Source of the DNA: Planctomycetaceae bacterium
GTDB taxonomy: Bacteria; Planctomycetota; Planctomycetia; Pirellulales; Pirellulaceae
NCBI GenBank assembly: GCA_007129635.1
Contig: SKVE01000963.1
Span: 1 to 10,603, forward strand
Reading direction: 5' to 3'
Length of the DNA: 10,603 nt
The position numbers and the translations under genes were made by a program. How positions within the stretch are numbered: position 1 is the stretch's first letter; each line of letters opens with the position of its first letter. Under the pieces are notes generated by a model. That model saw only the letters and a program-made list of their open reading frames with translations. It was not told where the DNA came from and searched no databases. Below are positions 6,343-10,603 of the stretch, in pieces.

Positions 6343-7920
6343 ATGACGGTTCGCACAAGGTTCGCTCCCAGTCCCACGGGATATTTGCACATCGGAGGCG
6401 TGCGTACCGCCCTGTTCAATTGGCTGTACAGCCGCCAACATGGGGGTCAATTCGTCCTCAGGATCGACGACACCGATCAGCAGCGCAATGTCCAGGAAGC
6501 CTTGCAGCCCATCCTGGACGGATTCCGCTGGTTGGGAATCGACTGGGACGAAGGTCCCGAAGTCGGCGGGCCTTGCGGCCCCTATTTCCAATCCCAACGC
6601 GGCGAACGATACCGGGACGCCGCCCAGCAGTTGTTGCACAGCGGATTCGCTTATCGGGATTATGCTCGACCAGAGGAGATCCAAGCCGAGCGTCAGGCGG
6701 CCGAGCGCGAAAAACGATCGTTTCGATATAGCCGGCGATGGATGGCTCAGGACGATCGACAAGCTGCTGAGTTCGAATCCGAGGGCCGATCGGCCGTGCT
6801 TCGGCTGAAGATGCCCACCGAAGGTCAATGCTGCTTCAACGATTTGATCCGCGGCGATGTCGCGTTCCAATGGAGCGACGAACAGGATCATGTCATCCAA
6901 CGTGCGGACGGCACCTGCTTGTATCATCTGGCCAGCGTCGTCGACGATCATGATTTCGGGATCACTCACGTAATCCGCGCCGTCGAGCATCTTTCCAACA
7001 CGCCCAGGCAATGGTTCATTGCCAACGCCCTGGGTTGGCAGTCGCCCCAATTTGCCCATTTGCCATATGTTGCTGAACCCGGTAGTTCGCAGAAGCTCAG
7101 TAAACGCAAGCTGGCGCAGTATCTGAAGAACGTCGACTTTCGCAAACTGTTCGAACACGGGCAGCAAATCGCCGAAAGGATCGGGCTGGCAGTTTCGGCG
7201 GACACGTTCCATCCCGTGATCGTCGACTTTTATCGTCAAGTCGGCTATTTGCCCGACGCGTTGGTCAATTACCTGCTGCTGTTGGGCTGGTCGCTGGATG
7301 ATCGCACCGAGCACTTCACACGCGACCAGATGATCCAGAGTTTTTCGCTGGAACGCGTCAATCGCGGGCCGGCCAGTTTCGATCCGCAGAAGCTGGTTGC
7401 CTTCCAGGACCGTTACATGCGATCGGTACCGGTGCAAGCCAAACTGGCGTTGGTCATGCCCTTCCTGCAGCAGGCAAATCTGGTAGACGATGCACCTTCG
7501 GATGTGATCCTGCAACGGGTGGTGCGGATCGCCGAAGCGGCGGGCGATCGGATCAAGGTCGGCGGGGACATTCTGGACTACGACGACTTTTTCATTGCCG
7601 ATGACCAGCTTTCCTACGACCCCAATGCCTGGCAGAAGCGGTTGGTCAAACCGCCGCAGGCACAAGAACTGTTGACTCGATTTCGCCAGCGCTTGGCAGC
7701 ATGGGAAGACTTCACCGCAGAAGGCGTCGAACACCTGATGCAACAGTTCATTCAGGACGAATCGATTGGCATCGGGCAGATCATCCACGCAGTGCGCGTC
7801 GCCGTCACGGGCAAAGCGGTTGGTTTCGGAATGTTTGAAACCCTGGCCATCCTGGGACGCGAAGCGTGCGTCCAACGAATCGACATCGCTCTGCAGCGTT
7901 TAGCACCCGCACCCTCTTAA
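6343..7920 (+). CDS. gltX: Glutamyl-tRNA synthetase
   Basis: This class I cytoplasmic synthetase attaches glutamate to tRNA-Glu using ATP. The 525-residue product opens with the family signature [14 protein letters not shown] (HIGH-type motif HIGG at 16-19), then LRIDDTD where most bacterial enzymes have RIEDTD. The KMSKS-type loop is KLSKRK at 251-256. A helical anticodon-binding region fills the rest, so this is a full enzyme and not the shorter tRNA-Asp-queuosine synthetase, which stops after the catalytic core. Length is above the usual 470 or so; part of the excess is charged sequence after residue 100 ([17 protein letters not shown]). I chose the ATG at 6343, preceded by GGAAGGG at 6332-6338; the in-frame TTG at 6301 would add 14 residues without family support. 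glnS follows 36 bases later, probably in the same transcript. With a GlnRS present this enzyme may discriminate for tRNA-Glu, but that is inference. Confidence 0.96.
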   Translation: MTVRTRFAPSPTGYLHIGGVRTALFNWLYSRQHGGQFVLRIDDTDQQRNVQEALQPILDGFRWLGIDWDEGPEVGGPCGPYFQSQRGERYRDAAQQLLHSGFAYRDYARPEEIQAERQAAEREKRSFRYSRRWMAQDDRQAAEFESEGRSAVLRLKMPTEGQCCFNDLIRGDVAFQWSDEQDHVIQRADGTCLYHLASVVDDHDFGITHVIRAVEHLSNTPRQWFIANALGWQSPQFAHLPYVAEPGSSQKLSKRKLAQYLKNVDFRKLFEHGQQIAERIGLAVSADTFHPVIVDFYRQVGYLPDALVNYLLLLGWSLDDRTEHFTRDQMIQSFSLERVNRGPASFDPQKLVAFQDRYMRSVPVQAKLALVMPFLQQANLVDDAPSDVILQRVVRIAEAAGDRIKVGGDILDYDDFFIADDQLSYDPNAWQKRLVKPPQAQELLTRFRQRLAAWEDFTAEGVEHLMQQFIQDESIGIGQIIHAVRVAVTGKAVGFGMFETLAILGREACVQRIDIALQRLAPAPS

Positions 7921-7956
7921 AACAAATTGGCTCCGTTTGCCCTGGAGAAGGCTCCT

Positions 7957-9720
<1,764 letters not shown>

Positions 9721-9743
9721 CCCAAATAGCGCGAATAATTTGC

Positions 9744-9760
9744 GGCTCTGGGGCAGAGTT
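9744..9760 (+). terminator. Short hairpin 25 bases after glnS, weak terminator candidate
   Basis: CTCTG at 9746-9750 and CAGAG at 9754-9758 pair around GGG, and two G-U wobbles (9744-9745 with 9759-9760) can lengthen the stem. The position after the glnS stop is right for the end of the gltX-glnS transcript. Only two T residues follow, so intrinsic termination would be inefficient. Confidence 0.3.
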
Positions 9761-9826
9761 CTAGGAAGGCGTGATGGCTGCGCCAGCGTGCGCGATGCCT
9801 TGCGTACTGCGTGAAACACCTAGAAC
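9758..9826. repeat. Nested inverted repeat downstream of glnS
   Basis: GTTCTAGG at 9758-9765 and CCTAGAAC at 9819-9826 are exact reverse complements. Inside, AGGC (9767-9770) pairs with GCCT (9797-9800), extended by a G-U and a T-A pair, and a small GCTG-CGC-CAGC hairpin sits at 9777-9787. The whole could fold as a 69-base stem with internal loops. It may be a dispersed intergenic palindrome or 3' structure of the glnS mRNA; nothing links it to a known RNA family. Confidence 0.4.
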
Positions 9827-9913
9827 CGGAACGCCCGGCAAGAAAACTGACCTGGAAGCCTCGGAAAAATTGGATGTTTGGGGCGTTTTTAGAAGATACG
9901 CAAGGAAAGATGG

Positions 9914-9942
9914 TTGCATAGGAAAACTGGGTAGATTAGAAT
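9914..9942 (+). promoter_or_regulatory. Sigma-70-like promoter candidate for the Pro/Glu-repeat gene
   Basis: TTGCAT at 9914-9919 and TAGAAT at 9937-9942 are separated by exactly 17 bases. The -10 box matches the consensus at five of six positions, the -35 box at the three most conserved. Transcription would start near 9949, giving a leader of about 108 bases before the ATG at 10057. It is the best-spaced pair I found in the gap; planctomycete promoters are often loose, so this remains a prediction. Confidence 0.42.
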
Positions 9943-10003
9943 GTGCACTGGTAATCCCGCCATCGCCGGGTTTCAGCGTTGACTGCCCCTCGATGCTGAA
10001 TAC

Positions 10004-10022
10004 CACCGATCCGGTGCTTTTT
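10004..10022 (+). terminator. Hairpin plus T-run upstream of the repeat-protein gene
   Basis: CACCG at 10004-10008 and CGGTG at 10012-10016 pair around ATC and are followed by C and five T residues (10018-10022), the shape of an intrinsic terminator. The stem is only five pairs. It could end read-through from gltX-glnS, or act as an attenuator inside the leader if the promoter at 9914-9942 is real. It stands 34 bases before the next start codon. Confidence 0.42.
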
Positions 10023-10027
10023 CACAC

Positions 10028-10050
10028 ACCTTGAGAAAGGTCTCAGGAGG
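10028..10050 (+). promoter_or_regulatory. Perfect Shine-Dalgarno site inside two alternative hairpins
   Basis: AGGAGG at 10045-10050 lies 6 bases before the ATG at 10057 and fixes that start. Two exclusive stems can be drawn. ACCTT (10028-10032) with AAGGT (10037-10041) closes a GAGA loop of GNRA type and leaves the site free. CTTGAGA (10030-10036) with TCTCAGG (10041-10047) forms seven pairs including one G-U and buries the first three bases of the site. The ribosome site is well supported; the switch is a paper fold only. Confidence 0.5.
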
Positions 10051-10056
10051 CGTCCA

Positions 10057-10603
10057 ATGCGAAAGTCACTATTTCGTCTGTTACGTATGGCTATGGTATG
10101 GACAGTAATTCTGTTGCTGTCGGTTGATGCGGCTTTGGCCTGCCGCTGGTTACGGGTCCACCGTGGATGTCGAGTCGTTCCGTCGTTGCGTGTGCCGGTA
10201 TGTGGATCGGTCATGACATGCCGTACACCGATCCAGAAAGCTGGCGACGTGTGGAAGGCACCTTGGATCGATCCCATGGAATTGGAAGTCCCCGATCCGC
10301 CGGAAGTCCCCGAGCCGGAAGTCCCCGAGCCGGAAGTCCCCGAGCCAGAGATGCCGGAAGCTGAACCGGAAATGCCCGAGGAAGAAGTCACGCCGGTGGA
10401 CGAGCCGAAGGAGCAGCCCGAAAGGCCAGCTCCCGCCAAAGAGGAAATGGAACCCGAACCGGCTCCGGAACCCGAACCGGCTCCGGAACCCGAACCGGCT
10501 CCGGAACCCGAACCGGCTCCAGAACCCGAACCGGCTCCAGAACCCGAACCCGAGCCGGCACCTGAACCCGAGCCGGAACCGGCTCCCGAACCGGAACCGG
10601 CTC
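10057..10603 (+). CDS. Secreted Pro/Glu-repeat protein, incomplete at the right edge
   Basis: The frame runs open from the ATG at 10057 to the window end (182 codons seen, no stop). It begins with a clear signal peptide: a basic start MRKSLFRLLR, a hydrophobic core at about 11-23 and an AxA cleavage site, ALA at 26-28, before C29. The ALAC sequence is not a good lipobox (Ala, not Leu, at -3), so plain signal peptidase is likelier, though a lipoprotein is not excluded. Residues 29-75 form a short basic region with four Cys (29, 38, 49, 55), suggesting disulfides. From residue 77 the protein becomes acidic and proline-rich: EVPEP units, a mixed stretch, then EPEPAP repeats to the edge. Such sequence is extended and probably acts as an envelope spacer or stalk; any C-terminal domain is outside the window. 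AGGAGG at 10045-10050 supports the start. I do not recognise a specific family. Confidence 0.8.
   Translation, partial: MRKSLFRLLRMAMVWTVILLLSVDAALACRWLRVHRGCRVVPSLRVPVCGSVMTCRTPIQKAGDVWKAPWIDPMELEVPDPPEVPEPEVPEPEVPEPEMPEAEPEMPEEEVTPVDEPKEQPERPAPAKEEMEPEPAPEPEPAPEPEPAPEPEPAPEPEPAPEPEPEPAPEPEPEPAPEPEPA
10303..10347 (+). repeat. Three 15-bp in-frame repeats encoding EVPEP
   Basis: GAAGTCCCCGAGCCG occurs at 10303-10317 and 10318-10332, and with one third-position change (CCA) at 10333-10347. A diverged copy (EVPDPP) precedes it at 10285-10302. The near-identity at silent positions points to recent duplication rather than selection on protein sequence alone. Confidence 0.85.
10450..10603 (+). 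repeat. 18-bp in-frame minisatellite encoding EPEPAP, running off the edge
   Basis: Five 18-bp units (GAACCCGAACCGGCTCCG) lie end to end from 10450 to 10539. The first three are identical and the next two differ only by CCA for the last codon. Two 24-bp expanded units follow (10540-10563 and 10564-10587), then a partial copy reaches the window end. Every unit keeps the reading frame, so copy-number change would lengthen or shorten the acidic Pro-rich tail without breaking the gene. Confidence 0.92.

Larger units (their letters stand above)
9721..10056. other. 336-bp gene-free region between glnS and the repeat-protein gene
   Basis: The short open frames here have no ribosome site or recognisable product, so I take the stretch as non-coding. 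In order it holds a weak hairpin at 9744-9760, an 8-bp inverted repeat at 9758-9826, a promoter candidate at 9914-9942, a terminator-like hairpin at 10004-10022, and a ribosome-site region at 10028-10050 that can fold two ways. The right half is probably the untranslated leader of the downstream gene. Confidence 0.6.

Noticed and set aside
6199..7875. A 558-codon open frame antisense to gltX
   Set aside because: Its length comes from the codon bias of gltX on the other strand. It has no ribosome site or recognisable domain, and gltX itself is unmistakable.
6343..7920. Identification of the GluRS as a glutamyl-queuosine tRNA-Asp synthetase, tempting given the queuosine-linked gene in the window
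   Set aside because: That enzyme lacks the anticodon-binding region and is about 300 residues; this protein has 525 residues and the full C-terminal half.
9771..10034. An 87-codon plus-strand frame after glnS
   Set aside because: It has no Shine-Dalgarno site and no recognisable domain, and it crosses the promoter candidate and the hairpin at 10004-10022, so non-coding is more likely.
10135..10146. Lipoprotein signal at ALAC of the repeat protein
   Set aside because: The -3 residue is Ala where a lipobox normally has Leu or another large aliphatic residue, and ALA is a good signal peptidase I site. Not excluded, but not called.
9936..10439. A Gly/Ser-rich open frame on the minus strand across the repeat protein
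   Set aside because: Its Gly-Ser-Thr repeats are the antisense reading of the Pro/Glu minisatellite; the sense frame has a signal peptide and a perfect ribosome site.
10303..10603. CRISPR-like array
   Set aside because: The repeats are contiguous 15- and 18-bp units without unique spacers and lie in a coding frame, so they are a coding minisatellite.

Overview
The window looks like ordinary chromosomal DNA from a planctomycete, probably of the Pirellula/Rhodopirellula group. The grounds are family-level and inferred, since no search was possible: a tandem bacterial glutamyl- and glutaminyl-tRNA synthetase pair, a pair of long BatA/von Willebrand factor type A (VWA) membrane proteins, a bacterial DUF3524 (queuosine-mannosyltransferase-like) glycosyltransferase, a secreted Pro/Glu-repeat protein, and intergenic DNA rich in short palindromes.

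Layout. Bases 1-321 hold no convincing gene; they contain a short tandem repeat at the window edge, a 10-bp palindrome and a GC-rich hairpin. A GT-B glycosyltransferase of the DUF3524/QTMAN family lies on the minus strand (322-1449). A 141-bp divergent intergenic region follows, with an 11-bp perfect inverted repeat that places the same 11-mer in front of both divergent genes. Two overlapping plus-strand genes (1591-3771 and 3768-6224, sharing ATGA) encode membrane-anchored VWA proteins. The first has the BatA N-terminal domain; the second is a larger relative. After 118 bp come gltX (6343-7920) and glnS (7957-9720), 36 bp apart and probably co-transcribed. A 336-bp gene-free region (9721-10056) holds several inverted repeats, a promoter candidate, a terminator-like hairpin and a strong Shine-Dalgarno site that can be drawn in two exclusive hairpins. 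It leads into a secreted Pro/Glu-repeat protein (10057 to the right edge, incomplete).

How the genes relate. gltX and glnS charge tRNA-Glu and tRNA-Gln respectively. The DUF3524 gene is also tRNA-related if its animal homologue (mannosylation of queuosine in tRNA-Asp) is a guide, but it is transcribed divergently. The BatA/VWA pair is probably a cell-envelope module; the MoxR ATPase and DUF58 genes that usually accompany such proteins are not in the window.

I see no CRISPR array, transposase, phage gene, tRNA or rRNA, and no clear new defence or biosynthetic system. The observations most worth following are the inverted repeat between the divergent genes, the possible RNA switch over the ribosome site at 10028-10050, and the repeat protein it precedes.
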